A stretch of DNA of 64,000 nt from Casimicrobiaceae bacterium. Lineage in GTDB: Bacteria; Pseudomonadota; Gammaproteobacteria; Burkholderiales; Casimicrobiaceae. The translations under genes were made by a program, and so were the position numbers. The notes below the pieces were generated by a model. The model worked only from the letters and a program-made list of their open reading frames with translations, ran no database searches and was not told where the DNA came from. Positions 1-7,876 of the stretch are shown here, piece after piece. The stretch covers positions 62,001-126,000 of the forward strand of contig JANWWI010000001.1 of the NCBI GenBank assembly GCA_025056355.1. Reading direction: 5' to 3'. Each line of letters starts with the position of its first letter. Positions within the stretch are counted from its first letter, which is position 1.

Positions 1-83
1 AGCATTGCGGATCGGTATGCGAATGGGGCGATTTGCATCGACTCGACAGCCACACGAGCGTTCGGATCGCCTATAAATCGGGT

Positions 84-115
84 TCGAGTCAACTCGATGA
101 CGGTTCGATGACGGT
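84..115. promoter_or_regulatory. Inverted repeat plus 11-bp tandem duplication upstream of the methyltransferase
   Basis: Positions 94-104 and 105-115 are exact copies of TCGATGACGGT, one helical turn apart. Just upstream, TCGAGT (84-89) and ACTCGA (92-97) form a 6-bp inverted repeat with a 2-bp spacer that overlaps the first copy. A TATAAA at 72-77 could be a -10 element, but I see no convincing -35. The block lies 45-77 bp before the methyltransferase start, so it may be an operator or control site. That is inference from position and symmetry only. Positions 1-83 hold no gene I can recognise. Confidence 0.4.
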
Positions 116-160
116 TCGGCTGCACGGATCGTTTGGACCGTTATCCGCCTGGAGTTCCCC

Positions 161-922
161 GTGTCGAGCAAAGTGAGCGGCCCCATGGCTACCGTCACCG
201 CGAGCACGACCGCCGTGGGCAAGGTCTCGGCCCCTTCGGTCGGTGGTGCCGAGTCAAAGTGCCTTTGCGCAAGCGCCCGCGTCGTTGACGTGACGCCGCA
301 GGATGTGAAGGCCAGCTATCGTCGTTGGGCGCCAATCTACGACTGGATGTTTGGCCGGCCGTTACAAGACGGTCGCGACAAGCTGATCGCGCATGTTGAG
401 CGCTTGCAGCCCAAGCGGCTTCTCGAAATTGGCGTTGGCACGGGGCTCTTGCTGCCGAGGTATCCAAAAAGCACGCAGGTGGTTGGCATCGACATCTCGG
501 ACGAGATGCTCGCAATTGCCCGGCGGCGGGTCGAGCGCGCTGGCCTGACGAACGTGGACCTGCGCGCAGGCGACTGTGAACACATGAACTTCGCTGACGG
601 CGAGTTCGACTGCGTGGTCATCCCCTATGTGCTTTCGGTGACCCCGGACCCGGCGCGCCTGGTTCACGAAGCGATCCGTGTGTGTGCGCCGGAGGGCCGC
701 ATCATCGTGGCCAACCACTTCAACGGCAGCAAGGCCTGGGCGCTGCTTGAGCGGCTTTATGCACCGCTTGCGGCCAAGATCGGTTTTCGTTCGGATTTCA
801 GCTACGAGGAGCACATCCTCGCCCACCCCTGGACCGTCGAGTCGGTGGAGACGGCAAATTGGCTTGGCTTATCGAAGGTGGTGGTGCTGATTCCGCCGCC
901 GGCAGGCGCGGCCCTCACCTGA
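161..922 (+). CDS. Class I SAM-dependent methyltransferase, probable phosphatidylethanolamine N-methyltransferase (PmtA-like)
   Basis: This 253-residue protein is predicted to transfer methyl groups from S-adenosylmethionine, probably to phosphatidylethanolamine on the way to phosphatidylcholine. The SAM-binding motif I is LEIGVGTGLLLP near residue 88, followed by the acidic motif II GIDIS near 109. The segment YRRWAPIYDWMFG at about 53-65 resembles the start of the Rhodobacter/Sinorhizobium-type PmtA family. The GTG start at 161 is supported by GGAG six bases upstream. An in-frame ATG at 185 is an alternative. The first 40 residues are low-complexity, Ala/Val/Ser/Thr-rich, and unlike the rest. 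Quinone-biosynthesis methyltransferases share the fold, so the substrate is inferred. The fold is confident; the lipid substrate is moderately so. Confidence 0.75.
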   Translation: MSSKVSGPMATVTASTTAVGKVSAPSVGGAESKCLCASARVVDVTPQDVKASYRRWAPIYDWMFGRPLQDGRDKLIAHVERLQPKRLLEIGVGTGLLLPRYPKSTQVVGIDISDEMLAIARRRVERAGLTNVDLRAGDCEHMNFADGEFDCVVIPYVLSVTPDPARLVHEAIRVCAPEGRIIVANHFNGSKAWALLERLYAPLAAKIGFRSDFSYEEHILAHPWTVESVETANWLGLSKVVVLIPPPAGAALT

Positions 923-1009
923 CCTGACGAGTGACAAATCGTTCTTTGCCTGGGAGAGCCAAGGATGGCTTGCCCGGCCATCGCGAGGCACGGACTCGAA
1001 AACAGCAAC

Positions 1010-1028
1010 ACCCCTGGCCGCCAGGGGT
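1010..1028. terminator. Strong hairpin between convergent genes
   Basis: ACCCCTGG and CCAGGGGT form a perfect 8-bp stem around a 3-base loop. It sits 88 bases after the methyltransferase stop and 47 bases beyond the 3' end of the converging sulfatase gene. Neither strand has a good U-run, so it may be a bidirectional mRNA-end hairpin rather than a classical intrinsic terminator. Confidence 0.45.
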
Positions 1029-1074
1029 CAGGGCACGTTTCTCAGAGGTCCGCTTTGGCGTCTCGGGCCGGTGA

Positions 1075-3060
1075 CTAACGGCGATGGGCTTTTGCAATGG
1101 CCTCGGCGCCTGGCGGTCCAGAACTCGGGACCAAATCGTCGAGACGCAAACTAGAGAAGTGTGCGCGCAAGGCAGCGGCTTGTGGGTGTTCCAAGGCGAG
1201 AGGCTGCCGTTCTTCTGGATCGGCGCGCAGATCGAATAGCGCCTCCTTCATCGTTGAAAAGTCGCGGATCAACTTGAGGCAACGTCGGGCATCGCATTGA
1301 AGGATCGCCACGTGGGGCGGTTGAACGTGCACGCTGATGCGATCGGGCGGCGGGGAGTCCTGCAACGGATGGCCGGACCAATGCGATGGGATGGGCAGGC
1401 CGAGTGCACGCGCGATGGTGGGGGCGATGTCGGCCTGGATGGCCGGCCGGTCCCGAAGGCCGGCCGGCGCGCCGTTGAGCCAAACGAACGGAATGCGCAG
1501 AAGCGGCTCGTAGAGGGTATAGCCATGAGCACGCACGCCGTGCTGGCCGAGCGCTTCGCCGTGATCGGCGGTCAGAAGCACGAGGCTGTCGTCACGAAGA
1601 TATCCAAGCCGGGAGAGCGCGCTCCAGAGACGCTCGATCACCGCGTCAGCCGTGCGGATGCCATCGTCGTAGAAATGAAGCGCCGCCGTTTCGATCGGAT
1701 AGCGCTGCCATAGCGCCGGAGGGACCTCGTCAGCCGCGCGGTTGAGCTTGACCGCCCGGGGGCCGAAGCGGTGTGTCGACATCAAGTGAATCAGAACGAA
1801 ATAGGCCTCGCCGGAGGCTGCAGGAGGAAGCTGCTCGACAAAACGGACAAGGGTCTCATCATCGTTTGGATAACCGCCTCGTGTGTACCCGTCGCTGTAG
1901 AGCTCGGCTTCCCCCAGCGCGTGGCGAAGCCCGTAGAAGTTGGTGTGGTCGCCAGAGAGCAGAAACAGGCGTCGGTAACCATGGCGCGCGAGTATTTCGG
2001 GCAGGCCGAAATTGGCGCGGGTAAGTTCGTGCGGTTGCTTGCCGCTCAAGATGCTCAGAATGCCGCAGCTCGACTCCGCGCAAGCGGCACGTACTTCCGC
2101 GTGGGCATGCAGCTTGCCCGTGGCTTGAAGCGTTTGCAAAAACGGAGTCGTTGCCCGAGGATAGCCGTAGATCGGGAGATGATCAGGACGTAAGGAATCG
2201 GCGATGATCAGGATGACGTTTGGGCGTTGCGTGAGGGGGGCTGCTCGATAGCCTGCGCGCAGGTTCGACTCTTCGATGACCCGAAGCGGATTTCCCAAGC
2301 GTTCAAGCCGAGGCAACAACGCCACCACGCCAGAAACCGGACGAGCATGGGTTTCCAGGAAAAACGTAAACGCCTCGTCGGGGTCGTCTGCCACGCTCGG
2401 CCACAGCGGCGTTGCGAGTCCGCGCGCACCGACAGCGCCGAACACGAGCGCAACGCCGACGAGGAGCGCCGGAGAGATAGGGTGGTTTTGGCCGCTCAGA
2501 ATCTGACCGATTGTGCGCATGATCCGTGGCATGACCCAGCTCAAAATGCCCGTCATCAACACCACGGACAGGATCAGTGCCAGTTGCGCATCCCATCCTG
2601 CGGCGAGGATCGAGCGCAGCGTGACCCAAGGTTCGTTCAGGTAGCTCCTGATGAGCTGCCACGTCGGCAGTGCGCCCCAAAAATGGTGAGCGGCTGCCGC
2701 GAGCACGTAGAAGAGGACCCAAGTGCACAGGATGATGAGCCAGAGTGCACCGAGCACATAAGCTGTCCAGATTCGGAGTGCGCGGGGACGGCAAGGCAGG
2801 AGGGGCGCTAGCACAAGCGGCGCGACGAGGCACGCGCACAGGGCCAGGCTGATCTGCAGGTGCGCCCAAACTGAAAGCGGTGGCTGCTCGATGACATAGA
2901 GCAACAAGAGCGCGCCGCCGAAAGGCGCAAGGAGCATGGGCACGGCAGCCCGCGCCACGGCGCGGAAGGTGGCGACCGTGTTGTGGAGTCTTTGGTCCGA
3001 GGAACCCGGCGAGAACTTGAGCGGAAACATCAGACGCAGCAGCCGCAGGCGGCGGACCAT
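1075..3060 (-). CDS. Inner-membrane sulfatase / phosphoethanolamine-transferase-fold protein
   Basis: The 661-residue protein has about five hydrophobic segments (roughly 38-56, 68-90, 98-121, 157-176, 198-213), followed by a large domain of the alkaline-phosphatase/sulfatase superfamily, probably periplasmic. Metal-site motifs are ADSLRPDH (287-294) and TADHGEALGQHG (497-508). The usual nucleophile segment reads CAESSCGILSILSG (327-340) and lacks the sulfatase C-x-P-S-R signature. The layout resembles YejM/LtaS/EptA-type proteins that modify or sense lipids. The substrate cannot be told. The ATG at 3060 has only a poor ribosome site, and Met11 is an alternative start. It runs toward the methyltransferase and has its own promoter region upstream, between it and the pilin terminator. 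Confidence 0.7.
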   Translation of the reverse strand: MVRRLRLLRLMFPLKFSPGSSDQRLHNTVATFRAVARAAVPMLLAPFGGALLLLYVIEQPPLSVWAHLQISLALCACLVAPLVLAPLLPCRPRALRIWTAYVLGALWLIILCTWVLFYVLAAAAHHFWGALPTWQLIRSYLNEPWVTLRSILAAGWDAQLALILSVVLMTGILSWVMPRIMRTIGQILSGQNHPISPALLVGVALVFGAVGARGLATPLWPSVADDPDEAFTFFLETHARPVSGVVALLPRLERLGNPLRVIEESNLRAGYRAAPLTQRPNVILIIADSLRPDHLPIYGYPRATTPFLQTLQATGKLHAHAEVRAACAESSCGILSILSGKQPHELTRANFGLPEILARHGYRRLFLLSGDHTNFYGLRHALGEAELYSDGYTRGGYPNDDETLVRFVEQLPPAASGEAYFVLIHLMSTHRFGPRAVKLNRAADEVPPALWQRYPIETAALHFYDDGIRTADAVIERLWSALSRLGYLRDDSLVLLTADHGEALGQHGVRAHGYTLYEPLLRIPFVWLNGAPAGLRDRPAIQADIAPTIARALGLPIPSHWSGHPLQDSPPPDRISVHVQPPHVAILQCDARRCLKLIRDFSTMKEALFDLRADPEERQPLALEHPQAAALRAHFSSLRLDDLVPSSGPPGAEAIAKAHRR

Positions 3061-3248
3061 CCTGCCTCGAATAAGCGGGGATCCTCTCTGTCGAGTTTGC
3101 GCAGGCCGTCACGCGCAGAATGAGTTGCCATCGGCCTACCGTCGACGAAGGCCGATACAAATGTAGCGTTTACTCGGAGGCCGCGAGCGCGTTCTGGCGC
3201 CGGCCGAGGTGGGCCCAAACTTTCTCCGATCGCGTGACGCATCGACAG

Positions 3249-3282
3249 CAAAAAACAAACAAGGGAGCCTCACGGCTCCCTT
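3249..3282 (-). terminator. Intrinsic terminator of the pilin gene
   Basis: On the minus strand AAGGGAGCC pairs perfectly with GGCTCCCTT (9-bp stem, 4-base loop) and is followed by a T-rich stretch (TTGTTTGTTTTTT, 3249-3260). It starts about 40 bases after the pilin stop codon, as expected for a Rho-independent terminator of a highly expressed gene. Confidence 0.9.
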
Positions 3283-3323
3283 GACCAGCCGTAAGGGCGC
3301 GCTATTGCGCCCTCTGATCTCTC

Positions 3324-3740
3324 TCAGGTCGTCGCCGCCGCTGTGCACGTGTTGGGCAAGTAGCGAGCAGGGCTGCCCGTGCAGGCCCAGGTCACGGTGT
3401 TGGCGCTTGCGTTCCAGGTCGGCGTGAGGGTAATCGTCGTGGGACCCGTCGCTGCGGTCCCTACGATGGTTACGGTACCGTTGTCGGCAAGTGTGGCGCT
3501 CGCGACCAGGCCGCCGGTGCCGGGCGCCTGACAGTTGCCTCTGGCTGCGGCGCCAGCAAGCTGCGAGGCCTCAGTCACGCAAGTGCGAACCGAGCTGGCT
3601 GCAAGCAACAGTTCCGCGACGCGCGCGCGGCGCGTGTAGTCTTGATACGCCGGAATGGCAATGGCCGCCAGAATGCCGATGATCGCCACGACGATCATCA
3701 GTTCGATGAGGGTGAAACCCCGTTGCAATTGACGTTTCAT
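3324..3740 (-). CDS. pilA: Type IV pilin major subunit (PilA-like prepilin)
   Basis: The 138-residue prepilin begins [20 protein letters not shown], the class III signal. A short basic leader is cut by the prepilin peptidase after Gly8, and the new N-terminal residue is Phe, with the conserved Glu at +5. The hydrophobic N-terminal helix then forms the filament core. Two cysteines near the C-terminus (in WACTGS and PNTCTA) could make the disulfide-bonded D-region loop. I chose the ATG at 3740 because AAGGGA lies about six bases upstream and the leader fits; an upstream in-frame start would spoil the signal. It is a single-gene unit with a sigma-54 promoter and a strong terminator. No other pilus genes are in the window, so I cannot rule out a minor pilin role. 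Confidence 0.92.
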   Translation of the reverse strand: MKRQLQRGFTLIELMIVVAIIGILAAIAIPAYQDYTRRARVAELLLAASSVRTCVTEASQLAGAAARGNCQAPGTGGLVASATLADNGTVTIVGTAATGPTTITLTPTWNASANTVTWACTGSPARYLPNTCTAAATT

Positions 3741-3804
3741 GATCGTCCCTTTTCCGAAGTCGGTTGAGTTGAAGAACAGCGACAAGCGCTGGACACCCCT
3801 GTCC

Positions 3805-3821
3805 GTGCAGCGATCGTGCCA
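3805..3821 (-). promoter_or_regulatory. Sigma-54 (RpoN) -24/-12 promoter of pilA
   Basis: Read on the minus strand, TGGCACGATCGCTGCAC runs from 3821 to 3805. It has GG and GC separated by exactly 10 bases and differs from the consensus TGGCACG-N4-TTGCA at one base. The expected transcript start is about 55 bases before the pilA ATG. RpoN control with the PilS/PilR system is established for pilA in Pseudomonas and relatives; pilSR itself is not in this window. Confidence 0.85.
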
Positions 3822-3976
3822 AGACGAGCCGGCGCTCCGCGAAGAGCCTGCTAAGTCCTTGAATCACAAAACCGTCCGGAGTAGTCCTAAGTTTTTGACG
3901 CCCACGTGTGCCGTTGGCCAGTCCGGGACCGGGCGCGTCCCAACCCGCTTGCGCACGGTCGATGTGCCGTTTTTGG

Positions 3977-4477
3977 TCACTGGTTGTGCCGCATCACGTC
4001 AGCCTGGCGTTTGGTCTCGGCCTGCCGCGCCTCGATTTCAAACGGGTTGTCCCAGTAGAAGGCAGAGAGCGATCCCGCGCGACGGATTGCGCCAACTCCA
4101 GCGACGATATAGGCGATGGGGAAGAAAAGGCCCCAGCGTTCGGCTTGGCGCACGTGAGCCCGTTCATGTTCATGGCAGCGATCGAGCGACTGAGCATCGC
4201 AGCCGATGATGAGCTGCCCGATGCTGGCCGCCGCGTAGCCCACGCCGCCGCTTAGCAGGCGAAACCATGGGCCACGGAGAAACCAGGCGCAGCCCGGTCC
4301 GTAGCACTCAAGCGCGGCGTCCCGCCAACGGATGCGACCGCGCCATAGAAGGAGCGGCAATAAGGGAAGCGCACAAGCGGTGAGCGGCAGCGCCCATGCT
4401 ACGGCGAAACCGCGTTTGCACGCGGCGCCAAGCCTCCGCAGTGTCGTACTTCGGGCGCCCATTCCGTCATTGTGCAC
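3977..4477 (-). CDS. Small membrane protein with an HExxH motif
   Basis: The 166-residue protein has hydrophobic stretches at roughly 24-45, 74-92 and 117-130. It carries HERAH at 104-108, which matches the zincin motif HExxH, with a Glu in NPFEIEAR some 40 residues later that could be the third ligand. It might therefore be a small membrane metallopeptidase, but I do not recognise a named family and the activity is inference. The GTG at 4477 gives the longest frame; an ATG at 4462 is an alternative, and neither has a clear ribosome site. It lies upstream of pilA on the same strand, but the pilA promoter lies between them, so they are probably separate units. Confidence 0.6.
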   Translation of the reverse strand: MHNDGMGARSTTLRRLGAACKRGFAVAWALPLTACALPLLPLLLWRGRIRWRDAALECYGPGCAWFLRGPWFRLLSGGVGYAAASIGQLIIGCDAQSLDRCHEHERAHVRQAERWGLFFPIAYIVAGVGAIRRAGSLSAFYWDNPFEIEARQAETKRQADVMRHNQ

Positions 4478-4565
4478 AATCGGTACAGATTTCGCTCCTC
4501 GCTTGCAAGCACGCGGATGCGGTGCGCGGAGAATGGCTCATGGGCATGCCCGGGAGGATCGTAGG

Positions 4566-5285
4566 ATGAAGGCATGGTTCGGGCAGCACGACCGGGTTTG
4601 CTGCAACAGAGCGCGCATCGGAGCGGGCGTTGCGTGCGTGGTTGTCATCCTTTCCTGTGCGATCACCGGTGCGGAAGCGGCGACGGTCGTGGTTCAGGTG
4701 AAGGATCGCAACAACGCGCCCGTTGCGAATGCGGTCGTCTGGGCGATGCCGGTTGGCGCAATGCCACCGCCTGCGCCGCCCTCGACCACGAGGACGCTCG
4801 TGATCGAGCAGCGCATGATGAAGTTCGAGCCGTACGTTTCGATCGTGCAGACGGGGACCTTGCTGCGGCTACCGAATCGGGACCGGATCGAACACCACGT
4901 AAAGACCTTGTCCGGGCCGAATGTGTTCGAGTATCGGCTGTATCTCAGGGAGCCTCCCGAACCGGTCCGACTGTCGAAGGCTGGACACACGGTGCTTCAG
5001 TGTTTGGTGCATGATTGGATGGCGGCGCACATCTACACCGTGGATACGCCGTGGTTTGCCAAGACCAACCGCGATGGCAGCGCCATCATCGAGTCGGTCC
5101 CGGCGGGTGAGTATGAAATCTATCTCGCGCACCCGAACCTGGCCCTGCCGACACAAGTGACGCCGTTGTTTCCGCGCCGGGTGCGTCTTGAGGCCACCAC
5201 GGCGCAGCTGCTCGATGCGAAACTTGACATTGTTCCGCGTCCCGAGCCTTCGCGGCGGCCCGTGCCCGAGCAATACCGCGACTGA
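4566..5285 (+). CDS. Secreted cupredoxin-like protein (methylamine-utilization-type)
   Basis: The 239-residue protein has a hydrophobic signal segment at about 17-38, ending near GAEAA, so it should be periplasmic. A type 1 copper site can be assembled from His110 or His111 (IEHHV), Cys146, His149 and Met152 (QCLVHDWM), in the order usual for plastocyanin-like folds. A C-terminal segment NRDGSAIIESVPAGEYEIYLAHP resembles the transthyretin-like carboxypeptidase regulatory fold. GGGAGGA seven bases before the ATG fixes the start. Proteins of this layout are often labelled methylamine utilization proteins, although no mau cluster is present. The copper ligands are visible; the electron-transfer partner is unknown. 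Confidence 0.65.
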   Translation: MKAWFGQHDRVCCNRARIGAGVACVVVILSCAITGAEAATVVVQVKDRNNAPVANAVVWAMPVGAMPPPAPPSTTRTLVIEQRMMKFEPYVSIVQTGTLLRLPNRDRIEHHVKTLSGPNVFEYRLYLREPPEPVRLSKAGHTVLQCLVHDWMAAHIYTVDTPWFAKTNRDGSAIIESVPAGEYEIYLAHPNLALPTQVTPLFPRRVRLEATTAQLLDAKLDIVPRPEPSRRPVPEQYRD

Positions 5286-5300
5286 CGGACAGACGAGCTC

Positions 5301-5969
5301 TCAGGCCGGTTCGGCGCGATTTGCGGCGCCTCGGCTCGGCCAGGCCAACCAGTCGGCGGGGCAATCGACGTCGAAGCACACGCCGGGGTCGCCGAGTTCG
5401 ACGGGCGTTTTTTGCTGCGCCGACAAACGACACCAAAGCGTGCGCGCGCCTTGGTCGCCGTCAAGAGCCGTCAGCGCCGGCCAAAGGGTTCGCCGGAAAG
5501 CGACCGGATGGCCTTCCTTGCCGCGGTACATCGCGCGCAGGGCAAGGCATTCGGGGGCTGCTTGCGTCGCGCACTCGAGCAGCCGCGCCCAACTCGACTC
5601 GGCGATGCAAGGCATGTCGGCGAGGGCGAGGAAAACCCATTCGGCCGCGCAGCCGCCCGCGATCAGCCTCCGGATCGCTTGCGCAAGACTCAGGCCCAAG
5701 CCCGCGCGCGCCCCTAGGTGAGCAGGCCTCGGTAGCGGAAGCCAGGAGACGCCGTCGACGTGGGGAACGAGCTGGCCGAGTGCCGCAGCGCTCGGTGCGT
5801 CGATGACGATGTGCGTCGGCACACCGAGCGAGCGAAGGGGACGCAGACTTGCCAAGAGGAGCGCTTCCCCGTCGGGCGTGAGCGCAAGACGCTTGTCCCG
5901 GCCCGTCTCGGCCCGATAACGCAGCCCGCGGCCGGCGGCCATCAGGAGGGCAACGGCCGAGGCATTCAC
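5301..5969 (-). CDS. MobA/MocA-like nucleotidyltransferase
   Basis: The 222-residue protein belongs to the NTP_transf_3 fold that moves CMP or GMP onto molybdopterin-type acceptors. Visible motifs are LMAAGRGLRY at the N-terminus with a following DKR, LADMP near residue 117 for metal binding, GHPVAF near 154, GDQGAR near 169 and DVDCPADW near the C-terminus. This order matches MocA-like cytidylyltransferases better than MobA. The nucleotide-loop motif is slightly unusual, with a Tyr and a short insert before DKR. It lies 42 bases after dcd on the same strand and may be co-transcribed. No molybdenum enzyme is nearby, so the true acceptor is unknown. Confidence 0.7.
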   Translation of the reverse strand: MNASAVALLMAAGRGLRYRAETGRDKRLALTPDGEALLLASLRPLRSLGVPTHIVIDAPSAAALGQLVPHVDGVSWLPLPRPAHLGARAGLGLSLAQAIRRLIAGGCAAEWVFLALADMPCIAESSWARLLECATQAAPECLALRAMYRGKEGHPVAFRRTLWPALTALDGDQGARTLWCRLSAQQKTPVELGDPGVCFDVDCPADWLAWPSRGAANRAEPA

Positions 5970-6011
5970 GCGCGACGCCAGGGTGAAGAGGGATGCGCGA
6001 GGTTTGCGCTG

Positions 6012-6578
6012 CTAGGCCTTCGGCAGCGTCACGCCGGTTTGCCCCTGGTACTTGCCGCCACGATCTTTGTAGGAGACCTCGCAAACCTCGTCGCTTTCGA
6101 AAAAAAGCACCTGCGCGCAACCTTCGCCAGCGTAAATCTTGGCTGGCAGCGGCGTGGTGTTGGAGAACTCAAGGGTGACATACCCTTCCCACTCGGGCTC
6201 GAAGGGGGTGACATTGACGATGATGCCGCAGCGCGCGTAGGTGCTTTTGCCCACGCAAATGGTCAGCACGTTGCGCGGGATGCGGAAGTATTCGACCGTT
6301 CGGGCAAGCGCAAAGGAGTTGGGCGGAATGATGCACACCTCGCCCTTGAAGTCGACGAAGGATTTTTCGTCGAAGGCCTTCGGATCGACGATCGTTGAGT
6401 TGATGTTCGTAAAAATCTTGAATTCGTCGGCGCAGCGGATGTCGTAGCCGTAGCTCGAGGTGCCATAGGAGACGATGCGGCGGCCGTCGACGACACGAAC
6501 CTGCTCGGGCGCGAAGGGCTCAATCATGCGGTGCGTGAGCGCCATGTGACGAATCCAGCGGTCAGATTTGATGGGCAT
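6012..6578 (-). CDS. dcd: dCTP deaminase
   Basis: The enzyme deaminates dCTP to dUTP, which dUTPase turns into dUMP for thymidylate synthesis. The 188-residue sequence starts [13 protein letters not shown] and carries the very conserved Dcd blocks [39 protein letters not shown] and [15 protein letters not shown]. It is full length for the trimeric bacterial enzyme. I start it at the ATG at 6578 because homologues begin exactly there, even though the frame stays open for about 150 more codons upstream. The ribosome site is weak. It is divergent from pdeM with a 45-bp shared control region. Confidence 0.97.
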   Translation of the reverse strand: MPIKSDRWIRHMALTHRMIEPFAPEQVRVVDGRRIVSYGTSSYGYDIRCADEFKIFTNINSTIVDPKAFDEKSFVDFKGEVCIIPPNSFALARTVEYFRIPRNVLTICVGKSTYARCGIIVNVTPFEPEWEGYVTLEFSNTTPLPAKIYAGEGCAQVLFFESDEVCEVSYKDRGGKYQGQTGVTLPKA

Positions 6579-6623
6579 GGGACGTCCGACAGCGAAACCG
6601 GACATGCATTGTAGGAAGCCGAC

Positions 6624-7391
6624 ATGTCGAGGCCTTACCGCGTTGACATGAGCGTCGCATCGGCGAGGCCGCTCGCGCGAGCCGCGCAGGCCGGGATCGA
6701 AGTCCGCTACGGCGGCGAGCCCCTGGTGTGTCTGGCTGAGCGTGCGGTGTTTGCGCCACGGCACGCGACCCTGTTTGTCGCCGACGTGCATTTGGGCAAG
6801 GCGCAAAGCCTGCGAAGCGCCGGGCGCGCTTTGCCGCTTGGCCATGACGCATGCGAACTTGCGCGACTCGAGGCGCTTCTGGGCATCTGGTTGCCGCGGC
6901 GATTGGTTGTGTTGGGCGATTGGGTGCACGGCCGAGCGGGTCTGACCCCTGCTCTCGAGGAGGCGATCCGGGCCTTTCGCGCGCGCCATCGCGCTGTTGA
7001 GATGGCCCTCGTCGCGGGTAACCACGATCGATCTGCGGGTCTACAGGCCCACGCGTGGGGCTTTGATGCATGGCCTGCGGGGACGCGGCTCGGCGGGCTT
7101 TCCTGTTGGCACGAACCGCCGGACGAGACGCCGCGCGTCGCGCCGGATCGCACGCCAGCGCTGATCCTGTGCGGTCACGTACATCCGGCGCTTCGCCTCG
7201 CCGGAGGCGCAGATGGGCTCATCTTGCCGTGCTTTTGGTGGCGCAGCGCGGCGCGCCTTCTCGTGCTTCCGGCCTTTGGCAGCTTGACCGGCGGCGCGCT
7301 CGTTGAGCTCGCGCCGGGCGAGGAGGGCATCGTGATTGCGGGCGAAAGGCTCTTTCGTTGTCGCGAGCCGAGACGAGCCACACGGGCCTGA
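6624..7391 (+). CDS. pdeM: PdeM-like metallophosphoesterase (ligase-associated DNA-repair endonuclease family)
   Basis: This 255-residue calcineurin-like phosphoesterase has the metal-binding series ADVHLGK (about 52-58), GDWVHGR (about 98-104), GNHD (about 133-136) and GHVHP (about 183-187). The spacing and the segment FGSLTGG near the C-terminus match the PdeM family. That family is usually found with a DNA ligase, a Lhr-type helicase and a beta-lactamase-fold exonuclease. Those partners are absent here, so the repair role is inferred from family only. ATG codons at 6624 and 6648 are both possible starts; TAGGAA before 6624 favours the first. Confidence 0.75.
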   Translation: MSRPYRVDMSVASARPLARAAQAGIEVRYGGEPLVCLAERAVFAPRHATLFVADVHLGKAQSLRSAGRALPLGHDACELARLEALLGIWLPRRLVVLGDWVHGRAGLTPALEEAIRAFRARHRAVEMALVAGNHDRSAGLQAHAWGFDAWPAGTRLGGLSCWHEPPDETPRVAPDRTPALILCGHVHPALRLAGGADGLILPCFWWRSAARLLVLPAFGSLTGGALVELAPGEEGIVIAGERLFRCREPRRATRA

Positions 7392-7568
7392 GCCTCCCCA
7401 GCCTCGCCGAGCCACGAGGGGGCTGTGGATCGTTGTGTGGGAAAGTGCCGGAAAAGTCGGAGATTCGAACTGAATCGTTTGTGGGTCGTTTTGGCCGCAC
7501 GCCGCCGAGGACCAATTGGCGCGGCCTTGAGCGGATGCTGCACGGCCGCAGCGGGGGCGACCCTTGGA

Positions 7569-7625
7569 CCACTAAATCTTGTGTTGCCAGGACCGCTTGA
7601 CCACAAGATGTTGTGGTCCTAGCCT
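7569..7625 (+). promoter_or_regulatory. Tandem NrdR boxes overlapping the nrdA promoter
   Basis: Two 16-bp sites match the NrdR consensus acaCwAtATaTwGtgt: CCACTAAATCTTGTGT (7569-7584) and CCACAAGATGTTGTGG (7601-7616). Their starts are 32 bp apart, three helical turns, which is the usual spacing for cooperative NrdR binding. TTGACC (7597-7602), 17 bases, then TAGCCT (7620-7625) is a plausible -35/-10 pair with box 2 inside the spacer, a classic repressor position. TAGAAT at 7625-7630 is a competing -10. NrdR-ATP/dATP repression of nrd genes is established; its gene is not in the window. Confidence 0.9.
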
Positions 7626-7630
7626 AGAAT

Positions 7631-7876
7631 GCGGTACATTGGCGCCGCATCGTTTGATGCGCTCTCGATCGAGTCCAGGGGTTTGCGTGTTGTCACAGCG
7701 TTTTGGTTCTGGTTGTCGGCTTGGCCACGGCGTTTGCCGGGATCGGCGCGACGCGGCAGGCGAGCCGGGGCAAGCGCTGCGTGCATGCTGATAGGGGCTT
7801 TGAGGCGGCGCTTGAGAAACGGGGGGCTCGGCGGCCGGTTGCGGCGTGAGCGAAGAGGCGAACGAGGAGTAAGGGA
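7631..7876 (+). other. Long non-coding leader of nrdA
   Basis: About 245 bases separate the NrdR-box promoter from the nrdA ATG. I see no convincing gene in them. The stretch is G-rich toward its 3' end and ends in GAGGAG seven bases before the ATG. The remaining upstream part, 7392-7568, holds nothing I can name. A second internal promoter or a structured leader would both fit the length. Confidence 0.4.
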
